From contig JAFUXN010000073.1 in the NCBI GenBank assembly GCA_017477125.1, forward strand, positions 1-37,239: a stretch of DNA of 37,239 bases, written 5' to 3'. This stretch comes from Selenomonadaceae bacterium. Its GTDB lineage: Bacteria > Bacillota > Negativicutes > Selenomonadales > Selenomonadaceae. The position numbers were made by a program, and so were the translations under genes. Position 1 is the stretch's first letter, and every line of letters starts with the position of its first letter. The notes beneath the pieces are model-generated. The model was not told the origin of the DNA and searched no databases. It saw only the letters and a list, made by a program, of their open reading frames with translations. Below are positions 31,542 through 37,239 of this stretch, in pieces.

Positions 31542-31808
31542 TCAGTGCTTGAACATGTACGTGTAGATCATCAGACCTATCACGCCCGGCACTCCAAACG
31601 TTCCCGCGATGAAGCAGTGTATGAAAGTAATTTTGATCGTTATCAGCCCAACCAAGTTGATGATGTAAAGCATAATCGCGCCGACCACGCTGTTGATGAT
31701 CAACTTGAACAGCAGTTGGAACGGGAGGGTCAGCAGGTTGACAATCACAACGATCAGCACCACGCCCACCACCGCACCTGCGGCGTACTCAATCATTTCG
31801 GCGTTCAT
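31542..31808 (-). CDS. bofA: BofA-like membrane protein
   Basis: BofA is a membrane inhibitor of pro-sigma-K processing in endospore formers; in non-sporulating relatives its role is unknown. The 88-residue protein has two to three hydrophobic segments (GAVVGVVLIVVIVNLLT and VGAIMLYIINLVGLI) and the family's C-terminal pattern FIAGTFGVPGVIGLMI. Its place after recR matches B. subtilis order (dnaX, yaaK, recR, yaaL, bofA) without yaaL. The gene lies 12 bases after recR. Confidence 0.85.
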   Translation of the reverse strand: MNAEMIEYAAGAVVGVVLIVVIVNLLTLPFQLLFKLIINSVVGAIMLYIINLVGLITIKITFIHCFIAGTFGVPGVIGLMIYTYMFKH

Positions 31809-31820
31809 CAGGTCACCTCT

Positions 31821-32420
31821 TCAAACCAAAGTCCGATTCTCGATCGCCTTGACGATCGTCAGTGAGTCGGTCGAATGAAAATCCGTACCGATCGGCAGCC
31901 CGCGCGCGAGCTTGGTCACCTTCACTCCCGCCGGCGTCAACAGTCGAGAGATGAAAAGCGCCGTCGCATCTCCCTCGACCGTCGGCTCGAACGCGATGAT
32001 GATCTCCTTCACGTCCTCCTCCGCCACGCGCCCGATCAATTCTTTCAGGCGAATGTCCTCTTGCGTCACGCCCGACAACGGCGAGATCAATCCGCCCGTC
32101 ACATGATATTTGCCCTTATAAAATCCGACGCGCTCAAGCGCATCGAGATCGCGAGTGTCCTTGACCACACAGATCATCGACGAGTCCCGTTCGGTCGACG
32201 AACAAATGTCGCAGACCTCCATGTTGGCGTCGATCGTTCGGAAGCAGATCGAGCACGGGCGAGTGTTCTGCTTGATGTCGCGAATGGTGTCGGCGAGCAG
32301 ATTGACATCGTTGTCGCTCAACCCGACGATGTGATAAGCGAGCCGCGTCGCGCTCTTATGACCGATGCCCGGCAACTTCTGCAGAGAATCGATCAAGGCT
32401 GCCATTGCTTTCGAGCTCAT
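31821..32420 (-). CDS. recR: Recombination protein RecR
   Basis: RecR works with RecF and RecO to load RecA at gaps. The 199-residue protein has a helix-hairpin-helix (LPGIGHKSATRLAYHIV), a four-cysteine zinc finger (CSICFRTIDANMEVCDIC), a Toprim domain (MICVVKDTRDLDALE, EIIIAFEPTVEGDAT) and the C-terminal KVTKLARGLPIGTDF. The ATG at 32420 begins one base after the TGA of ebfC, so translation is coupled. Upstream in-frame ATG codons lie inside ebfC and are rejected. Confidence 0.95.
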   Translation of the reverse strand: MSSKAMAALIDSLQKLPGIGHKSATRLAYHIVGLSDNDVNLLADTIRDIKQNTRPCSICFRTIDANMEVCDICSSTERDSSMICVVKDTRDLDALERVGFYKGKYHVTGGLISPLSGVTQEDIRLKELIGRVAEEDVKEIIIAFEPTVEGDATALFISRLLTPAGVKVTKLARGLPIGTDFHSTDSLTIVKAIENRTLV

Positions 32421-32421
32421 C

Positions 32422-32769
32422 TCATTTGCCGAACAGATTGCCCAGCCCCGGCAGAGCATTGAGCGCGGGACCCGCCATTGCGCTCATCTGCGCCTCAACC
32501 TTCTTGTCGACTTCGGCGTTGGCGGAGTTGATCGCGCTCACCACCAAGTCTTCAATCACGCTCACATCGCCGTCGGCAACCAGATCGGGATCGATCTTGA
32601 TCGACTGCACGACCTTCTCGCCGTCGACTGTCACCGATACCGCGTTGCCCCCGACCGATACCGTTGTCAGCTCCGCTTTGAGCTTCGCCTTTTGGTTCTC
32701 GAGATTTTTTTGCAGTTCCTGCGCCTTCTTCAGAATGTCGTTCATGTTGAACTTCGGCGGTTGTGCCAT
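32422..32769 (-). CDS. ebfC: YbaB/EbfC nucleoid-associated protein
   Basis: EbfC is a small dimeric DNA-binding protein linked to recR and dnaX in most bacteria. The 115-residue protein has the family's helical start (DILKKAQELQKNLENQKAK), the beta core (SVTVDGEKVVQSIKIDPDL) and the C-terminal helix (INSANAEVDKKVEAQMSA). It lies 24 bases downstream of dnaX and directly before recR, the conserved order. Confidence 0.93.
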   Translation of the reverse strand: MAQPPKFNMNDILKKAQELQKNLENQKAKLKAELTTVSVGGNAVSVTVDGEKVVQSIKIDPDLVADGDVSVIEDLVVSAINSANAEVDKKVEAQMSAMAGPALNALPGLGNLFGK

Positions 32770-32793
32770 GTAAATTCCTCCCCAACGTTTGAA

Positions 32794-34341
32794 TCAAAAA
32801 TTAGACGTGAGGTCTTCGAACAGATCATGCGCCTGCACGAGCCGACGTCGCGTTTTCGGTTTTGATTTTGCCACCGCCGTCGCGAAATCCGATTTCTTTT
32901 CGACGGCGCCCTCTATGCTCTTGCACTCGAGCTTGATCATCTTCTCGAGCAGTGCGTTGGTTGCGTATTCGACTTCCGCGCGGTAATTCATATCAAATGC
33001 CTGCTGCTTGAATCCCGTTTGGAACGTCAGCGTCAGAGTGTTGTTGTCGAAGTCGGCGCGCTCGACCTCCTTGAGCGATGAAACGGTGTTCGCCTTCTTG
33101 GTCAACGTGAAGTATTTGATCAGCGCCTTGAGCAGTTGAGTGCCCGTCGCATGCGCCTCGGGGTTTTTATCGTCGACCAGTTCACTCCGCACCGCATCAA
33201 ATTTATCTGCGGGCGCCGACGTTTGAGCCGTCGATTGCTGATCCGATTGAGCCGATTGCGAGCCGCCGCTGATCATGACGGGCGCGGGGTCGACGGTCAA
33301 TTTCAACAGCGTGGTTTCGAGAATGATATCGGCGATCCCCGACGAATGCATTTCGACGACCGCCTTCCTCAACAGATCGATCATTCGCTCGTAGAAATAA
33401 AAATCGGCGGATTGATTATCGTTGAGCGCGGTGATGAGATCGCGGGCGCGCGTGATGATGTCCTCGGCGAAGTTGGCGGCGGTGATGCCCGACGCAAACA
33501 CCTTCGACGTGAGCAAAGAAATTTTGGCGCGCTCCTTCGAGCGAACGGCGCTTATGAGATCGTCGAGATCGGAATCGGCGACGAGCCCCAGAGTTTCATC
33601 GACGCGATCGAGCGTGAGAACATCGCCGTCGAGCATGGAGTAGCATTGATCGACGAGAGTAAGGGCGTCGCGCATCGACCCGCGCGCAAGGCGAGCGATC
33701 TTCATTGCGGCGTCCCGCTCGATCTCGATCGTCAGATGCTTGCCAACCTTGACGATGTAATCGGCGATCTTGTCTCGACCGATCAGTTTGAAGTTGAGAA
33801 TTTGACAGCGCGATCGGATCGTGAGCGGAACTTTATTATATTCGGTTGTTGCAAGAAAAAAAATGACGTTATCGGGAGGCTCCTCAATGAGCTTGAGGAT
33901 GGAGTTGACCGCCTCGAACGACAGCATGTGCACCTCGTCGATGATGAACGTCTTGACGCGCGATTGCATGGGCGCGAGGTAGACGGTCGAGAGGAGGCGG
34001 CTGATGTCTTCGACGGAGCGATTTGATGCGGCATCGAACTCAACGTTGTCGGGCGAGCGATCGAAGTTGCGGCAAGCGTCGCACTTCCCGCATGGAATTT
34101 CTTTTGCGGCGAGCGCTCGATTCTCTTGACGCGCGTTGAAAACGGTGTCGCAGTTGACGGCGCGAGCGAGCAAACGAGCGGTCGAAGTTTTGCCGGTGCC
34201 GCGGGTGCCGACGAGCAGATAAGCATGCGAGAGACGATCCTGATTGACGGCGCGGGTCAAGGGCGTGCTGATGTGTTCTTGACCGACGAGCTGCGCGAGA
34301 TTTCGGGGTCGCGTGCGCGTGTACAGGGCTTCATGAGCCAA
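32794..34341 (-). CDS. dnaX: DNA polymerase III subunits gamma/tau
   Basis: DnaX is the clamp-loader ATPase. The 515-residue protein has Walker A GTRGTGKTS, a zinc module (VNCDTVF, then CGKCDAC), Walker B with FIIDEVHML, sensor 1 IFFLATTEYNKVP, and arginine finger IRSRCQILNF. A proline/serine/glutamine-rich linker follows at about residues 360-385, then the tau tail for polymerase and helicase contact. The TTG start at 34341 (encoding AHEALYTRTRPR next) follows GGAGG at nine bases; no ATG is available. The gene is immediately downstream of the RNA terminator at 34370, so transcription from the tRNA promoter would have to read through it. Confidence 0.95.
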   Translation of the reverse strand: MAHEALYTRTRPRNLAQLVGQEHISTPLTRAVNQDRLSHAYLLVGTRGTGKTSTARLLARAVNCDTVFNARQENRALAAKEIPCGKCDACRNFDRSPDNVEFDAASNRSVEDISRLLSTVYLAPMQSRVKTFIIDEVHMLSFEAVNSILKLIEEPPDNVIFFLATTEYNKVPLTIRSRCQILNFKLIGRDKIADYIVKVGKHLTIEIERDAAMKIARLARGSMRDALTLVDQCYSMLDGDVLTLDRVDETLGLVADSDLDDLISAVRSKERAKISLLTSKVFASGITAANFAEDIITRARDLITALNDNQSADFYFYERMIDLLRKAVVEMHSSGIADIILETTLLKLTVDPAPVMISGGSQSAQSDQQSTAQTSAPADKFDAVRSELVDDKNPEAHATGTQLLKALIKYFTLTKKANTVSSLKEVERADFDNNTLTLTFQTGFKQQAFDMNYRAEVEYATNALLEKMIKLECKSIEGAVEKKSDFATAVAKSKPKTRRRLVQAHDLFEDLTSNF

Positions 34342-34369
34342 AACGTTTCGCCTCCTGCATCAATCAGCT

Positions 34370-34398
34370 AAAAAAAAGGGCACGTCGAAGGCGCACCC
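34370..34398 (-). terminator. Terminator of the structured RNA upstream of dnaX
   Basis: Minus strand: GGGTGCG pairs with CGTGCCC around a seven-base loop (two G-U pairs), followed by eight T. It is 29 bases before the dnaX start. Confidence 0.8.
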
Positions 34399-34558
34399 TC
34401 AAAATGATCTTCGGTTGTCAGCACAAAGGCTCAGTCCCAACTCCGAAGCAGCCGGAGTCGCAAGAAACTCTCGTTGCTGCATCAGCCCTGGCGAGATTGC
34501 CGGTCCGGTATTAACGTTCGGAAAAACTGAACCTCTGTGCTCACAACCGATCACACAG
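34370..34558 (-). ncRNA. Long-hairpin structured RNA, 6S-like (SRP position)
   Basis: About 185 bases on the minus strand fold into one long rod. The closing stem of about 25 pairs joins ATCGGTTGTGAGCACAGAGG (34552-34533) to its near-complement at 34411-34436. Inside is a pair of about 25-base opposing strands, one of which forms a small hairpin (ACTCCG...CGGAGT). The apical stem (TCTCG/CGAGA, GCTG/CAGC) lies near 34456-34500. This closing stem, central bubble and apical stem plan is that of 6S RNA, which inhibits RNA polymerase. In B. subtilis the position before dnaX is held by SRP RNA, but I cannot find the SRP GGAAG loop or CAGG/AGCAGCC motif, so I favour a 6S-like RNA. A divergent SRP RNA is not excluded. 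A terminator ends it. Confidence 0.55.
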
Positions 34559-34560
34559 GC

Positions 34561-34652
34561 TGGCGGAGAGCAAGGGATTCGAACCCTCGGTACGCTATCA
34601 ACGCACACACGATTTCCAGTCGTGCTCCTTAAACCACTCGGACAACTCTCCG
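34561..34652 (-). tRNA. tRNA-Ser(GGA)
   Basis: The 92-base sequence has acceptor arms GGAGAGT and GCTCTCC, discriminator G and an encoded CCA. The anticodon loop CTGGAAATC gives anticodon GGA. The variable arm is long, as in serine tRNAs, and the T loop reads GGGTTCGAATCCC. A promoter lies just upstream. The RNA gene follows after a few bases, so both may share one transcript. Confidence 0.95.
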
Positions 34653-34666
34653 CACGAACGGCTGTA

Positions 34667-34696
34667 GTTTATCACTGTTATATCGGCAGTGTCAAG
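34667..34696 (-). promoter_or_regulatory. Promoter of tRNA-Ser
   Basis: Minus strand: consensus TTGACA (34696-34691), 18-base spacer, TAAACT (34672-34667), about 15 bases before the tRNA 5' end. Confidence 0.75.
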
Positions 34697-34708
34697 TTTT
34701 ATTTGTGA

Positions 34709-35515
34709 TCAACTCTCGAAGATCTCATCGGCGTTGACGTAGAGGAAGAACTTGCCGACGTCCGTCAAGACATGGAAACCGCTCGGCGCGCCGATCACTT
34801 CGCCGCAACGCGGAGGCTCCGGCTCCTCGTCGAGCCCGCGACGCATCGCCGCCTTCGTCGCAAAATGACCCGTGAACACGTTGAGCAACTCCGCCACCAC
34901 ATCAAAGGCATCTTCAATCGTCTCGGTCGCGTCGTCGCATCGCGTTGATAATTTCATCAGCGTCTGCTCGTCGGCGAATATACCCGTCACCACCGGCAGG
35001 TCGCCGATCAGTTTCACGCTCGAGCCCACCGCGCCCGAATGATCCTCAACCGTCGGCGGCAGGATCACCACCGTCGAACGCAACTCGTCAGACATAAATT
35101 CATGCAGTGATCGGATCAGATCGATCGCAAACGGGAAATCGATCTCCAACCGCTCACGCAATCGCTCATAGTAGATCGTCAACATCGATTCCAACGGCGG
35201 CACCTGCAGGTCGTGGTACTCGTCCAATATTTTTTCGAGCTGTACATAATCCGTCGACCCGTTGTCGATCAGCGCCTGCGCCAGTCTCAACGATTGCCCG
35301 TCCTTCAACTGTTCGGCGCGCGCCGCTTGACGTTCGCTGATCAGTTGCTCGATCGGTATGTTCGTCAGTTCCGTCGCCGACACCAATTGAAGAAACAATG
35401 CTTCTACCGCCAACGTCGGCTCCGCGCATCGCGCCGCCGCGATCATCTTCGACATCTGCACTTCGTTGAGCCGCCCGCTGTTGAACAGGAACTGTCCGAA
35501 GTCATGACTCTTCAT
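34709..35515 (-). CDS. CheX/CheC-like phosphatase-domain protein (268 aa)
   Basis: The C-terminal half (about residues 130-268) matches the CheX/CheC fold, which dephosphorylates CheY-type receivers. The catalytic motif D-x3-E-x2-N is present in DVVAELLN (Asp205, Glu209, Asn212). The N-terminal half is helical (FGQFLFNSGRLNEVQMSK, ALFLQLVSATELTNIPIEQL) and is an extra domain that I do not recognise. Its ATG overlaps the TGA of the receiver gene (ATGA), so the two proteins are made together. No chemotaxis kinase or flagellar gene is in the window. The pair may control a c-di-GMP, pilus or motility output; this is inference. Confidence 0.75.
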   Translation of the reverse strand: MKSHDFGQFLFNSGRLNEVQMSKMIAAARCAEPTLAVEALFLQLVSATELTNIPIEQLISERQAARAEQLKDGQSLRLAQALIDNGSTDYVQLEKILDEYHDLQVPPLESMLTIYYERLRERLEIDFPFAIDLIRSLHEFMSDELRSTVVILPPTVEDHSGAVGSSVKLIGDLPVVTGIFADEQTLMKLSTRCDDATETIEDAFDVVAELLNVFTGHFATKAAMRRGLDEEPEPPRCGEVIGAPSGFHVLTDVGKFFLYVNADEIFES

Positions 35516-35967
35516 TGCGTCGCCTCGTCGGTCGCCTCATCGATTTTCTTGCGGCTCTTGCGTTTCTCCCTCTCGCGACGGAGCATTTCCACGACCTTCA
35601 CCAGTTGCTCTTTCATGTACGGCTTCTGAATGAAGTCGACCGCGCCCATCTTGAGCGTCTGCATCAACTTTTGAGGAGTGCCCGCCGACGAGAGCATGAC
35701 GATCGGGACGTCGGGGCTCACCTCTCGAATGACCTGCAACGCTTCGACGCCTCCGACCTCGGGCATCACGATGTCAAGGATCATTCCGTCGGGTTCGTTC
35801 TGCAGGTCGAGCATGATCGCTTCCTTGCCGTTGGTCGCCTCGATCACTTCGCAGCCCAGCGCTTCCAAATCCGCGCGGAGTTTGCGTCGGAGCATTCTCG
35901 AGTCGTCGGTGATGATAATTCTCAACTTGCTTTCGGCGGTCTCGCTCGGGCTTTTATCGTCACTCAT
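35512..35967 (-). CDS. Single-domain response regulator, CheY-like
   Basis: The 151-residue protein is one receiver domain with a short N-terminal tail and a charged C-terminal tail (EKRKSRKKIDEATDEA). Key residues are Asp21-Asp22 (IIITDDSRMLR), the phospho-acceptor Asp65 (GMILDIVMPEVGG), the serine switch in VMLSSAGTP and the lysine in DFIQKPYM. I place the start at 35967 because GGAGG is eight bases upstream; two nearby ATGs are too close to it. It lacks an output domain, so it probably acts by binding partners, and the overlapping CheX-like gene would remove its phosphate. Confidence 0.88.
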   Translation of the reverse strand: MSDDKSPSETAESKLRIIITDDSRMLRRKLRADLEALGCEVIEATNGKEAIMLDLQNEPDGMILDIVMPEVGGVEALQVIREVSPDVPIVMLSSAGTPQKLMQTLKMGAVDFIQKPYMKEQLVKVVEMLRREREKRKSRKKIDEATDEATQ

Positions 35968-36000
35968 CGTCATGTCCTCCATTCGTTGTCAAATCGATTA

Positions 36001-36029
36001 AATTTAGCAAATGTCGCCGTCAAAGTCAA
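36001..36029 (-). promoter_or_regulatory. Promoter of the CheY-CheX operon
   Basis: Minus strand: TTGACT (36029-36024), 17-base spacer, TAAATT (36006-36001). It is back to back with the proB promoter. Confidence 0.65.
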
Positions 36030-36033
36030 TAGG

Positions 36034-36062
36034 TTGCGGTCATTCGCCCGCCGACGTATAAT
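36034..36062 (+). promoter_or_regulatory. proB promoter
   Basis: TTGCGG (36034-36039), 17-base spacer, consensus TATAAT (36057-36062). Confidence 0.65.
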
Positions 36063-36089
36063 GATCGAAAACTCGACGGAGGGATTTCA

Positions 36090-36893
36090 TTGAGCAATAT
36101 CAGATCGACATTGAAGGACGCGCGACGGATCGTCGTCAAGGTGGGCACGAGCACCCTCACGCACGCGGCGACGAGCGGCTTGAATTTCTTCCGCATCGAT
36201 CGATTGATCCAAGAGATAGCCGACCTGCACAATTCGGGGCGGGAGATCATTTTGGTGACGTCGGGAGCGATCGCGGCAGGCATCGATCGCATGCGATTGA
36301 AGTCGAAGCCCGACACGATCCCCGAGAACCAAGCGTTGGCGGCGATCGGTCAAGGCGTGCTGATGCATGCTTATGAGAAGGTATTCGCCGAGTACGGCAA
36401 GACGATGGCTCAACTGCTGCTCACGCGCGCCGACGCCAATGACGATCATGCTCGAGAGAACTCGCGCAACTCGTTGAACGCGATCCTAAAGATGGGCGCG
36501 ATCCCCGTGATCAATGAGAACGATGCGGTGGCGGTCGACGAGATCAGGATTGGAGACAACGATAATCTGTCGGCGATCGTCGCGACGCTGATCGATGCTC
36601 AACTTTTAATAATCTTGACGGACATCGACGGATTCTATACCGACAACCCGAAGCTCAATCCGTCGGCGACGTTGATCGATGAGATCGACGAGATCACGCC
36701 CGAGATTGAGAGGCTGGCGGGCGGTCCCGGGACGAAGCTCGGCACCGGCGGCATGTACACGAAGGTTAACGCGGCGAAGGTCGTGCTCGAGCATGGCATT
36801 CCGCTGTTGATCGCGCCGGGCAGTGAGCTCAACGTACTGCGTCGGATCATCAATGGCGATCGGATCGGGACGGTCTTCGCTCCCAAATCTTAA
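36090..36893 (+). CDS. proB: Glutamate 5-kinase, short form without PUA domain
   Basis: ProB phosphorylates glutamate in the first step of proline synthesis. The 267-residue protein has the amino-acid-kinase fold: IVVKVGTSTLTH, VTSGAIAAGIDRM, NQALAAIGQGVLM, PVINENDAVAVDE, GDNDNLSAIVATL and GTGGMYTKVNAAK. The PUA domain of the E. coli enzyme is absent, as in several Firmicutes. The TTG start at 36090 follows GGAGGG. No proA gene follows directly. Confidence 0.93.
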   Translation: MSNIRSTLKDARRIVVKVGTSTLTHAATSGLNFFRIDRLIQEIADLHNSGREIILVTSGAIAAGIDRMRLKSKPDTIPENQALAAIGQGVLMHAYEKVFAEYGKTMAQLLLTRADANDDHARENSRNSLNAILKMGAIPVINENDAVAVDEIRIGDNDNLSAIVATLIDAQLLIILTDIDGFYTDNPKLNPSATLIDEIDEITPEIERLAGGPGTKLGTGGMYTKVNAAKVVLEHGIPLLIAPGSELNVLRRIINGDRIGTVFAPKS

Positions 36894-36934
36894 TCGAAGT
36901 TGAGATTTTTAATCAAAATTTAATGCGGCGCTAA

Positions 36935-36962
36935 TTACAAAGGCGGATTAATGGATTATAAT
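36935..36962 (+). promoter_or_regulatory. Promoter of the gene at 36991
   Basis: TTACAA (36935-36940), 16-base spacer, consensus TATAAT (36957-36962). Confidence 0.55.
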
Positions 36963-36990
36963 GTTGAACGATAGATGGAGGCGAACGTCG

Positions 36991-37239
36991 ATGCGGCGGC
37001 TGACGTTGGTGTTGATGATGATGATGTTGATGGTGATCGGGTCGACGGTTGAGGCGCGTTCGATGTTGAGCCCGTCGGTTGAGCTCGAACCGCTGTACGG
37101 ATTGCCGTTCAATCGAGCGCCGTACTATCGTCGCGGACCGAGACCTCCCGCGGTGCGCGAGCATGATAAGTATCGTCGAGCGGGGCAGCAGAAGGTGCGC
37201 ATTCCGTTCGAGCGTGACAGGTATTTGATATTGCCGAGG
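36991..37239 (+). CDS. Start of a secreted protein (3' end outside window)
   Basis: The visible 83 residues begin with a signal peptide, MRRLTLVLMMMMLMVIGSTVEA, then a tyrosine- and arginine-rich mature part (LYGLPFNRAPYYRRGPRP). I recognise no domain. GGAGG lies nine bases before the ATG and a good promoter lies upstream. The frame is open to the right edge. Confidence 0.65.
   Translation, partial: MRRLTLVLMMMMLMVIGSTVEARSMLSPSVELEPLYGLPFNRAPYYRRGPRPPAVREHDKYRRAGQQKVRIPFERDRYLILPR

Noticed and set aside
34370-34558. SRP RNA called from synteny alone
   Set aside because: The conserved SRP apical loop and AGCAGCC context were not found on the transcribed strand.

Overview
The window looks like a chromosome segment of a diderm Firmicute of the class Negativicutes (Selenomonadales type). 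Two kinds of evidence agree. There are two genes for OmpM/Mep45-type outer-membrane porins carrying an S-layer-homology (SLH) domain, which is a hallmark of Negativicutes. The housekeeping gene order is Firmicute-like: yggS-sepF, and tRNA-Ser / structured RNA / dnaX / ebfC / recR / bofA. TTG start codons behind strong GGAGG sites are common (yggS, the SGNH hydrolase, dnaX, proB).

Layout. 1-1300: sepF (cut by the left edge) and yggS, minus strand. 1387-5000: a minus-strand catabolic operon (M20 amidohydrolase, DcuC-type carrier, OmpM-like porin) with lesions at both ends: the hydrolase has no in-frame start where its conserved N-terminus should be, and the porin carries an internal amber codon and lacks its stalk. 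A divergent LysR regulator and a 281-residue partner follow (5075-6804). 6888-18351: an 11.5-kb, nine-gene minus-strand operon described below. 18526-19875: gdhA. 20034-22222: a three-gene operon ending in a Tat-type lipoprotein phosphatase. 22223-22668: no gene, but at least six GC-rich hairpins. 22669-23565: nadK. 23902-25272: an intact OmpM porin. 25505-26335: a GIY-YIG/NUMOD endonuclease gene behind nested inverted repeats. 26391-30341: ABC-F ATPase, SGNH hydrolase, tsaD. 30386-34652: tRNA-Ser, a long-hairpin RNA, dnaX, ebfC, recR, bofA and a short RNase E/G. 34709-35967: a CheX-like phosphatase and a CheY-like receiver. 36090 onward: proB and the start of a small secreted protein.

The most interesting region is 6888-18351. 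In transcription order it encodes a 57-residue basic protein, a protein with a TerB-like helical segment, a 954-residue Hsp70/actin-fold ATPase with a long N-terminal extension, a 141-residue coiled-coil protein, a 460-residue coiled-coil protein whose tail resembles GrpE, a radical-SAM activase without a glycyl-radical partner, two more coiled-coil proteins, and an 832-residue tandem AAA+ ATPase. Genes overlap or lie within about 35 bases of each other and share one terminator. The leader has a promoter bracketed by a perfect inverted repeat, followed by an intrinsic terminator before the first gene. I read this as a dedicated chaperone/unfoldase machine with a radical-SAM maturation step. 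I do not recognise it as a described system; its function is unknown.
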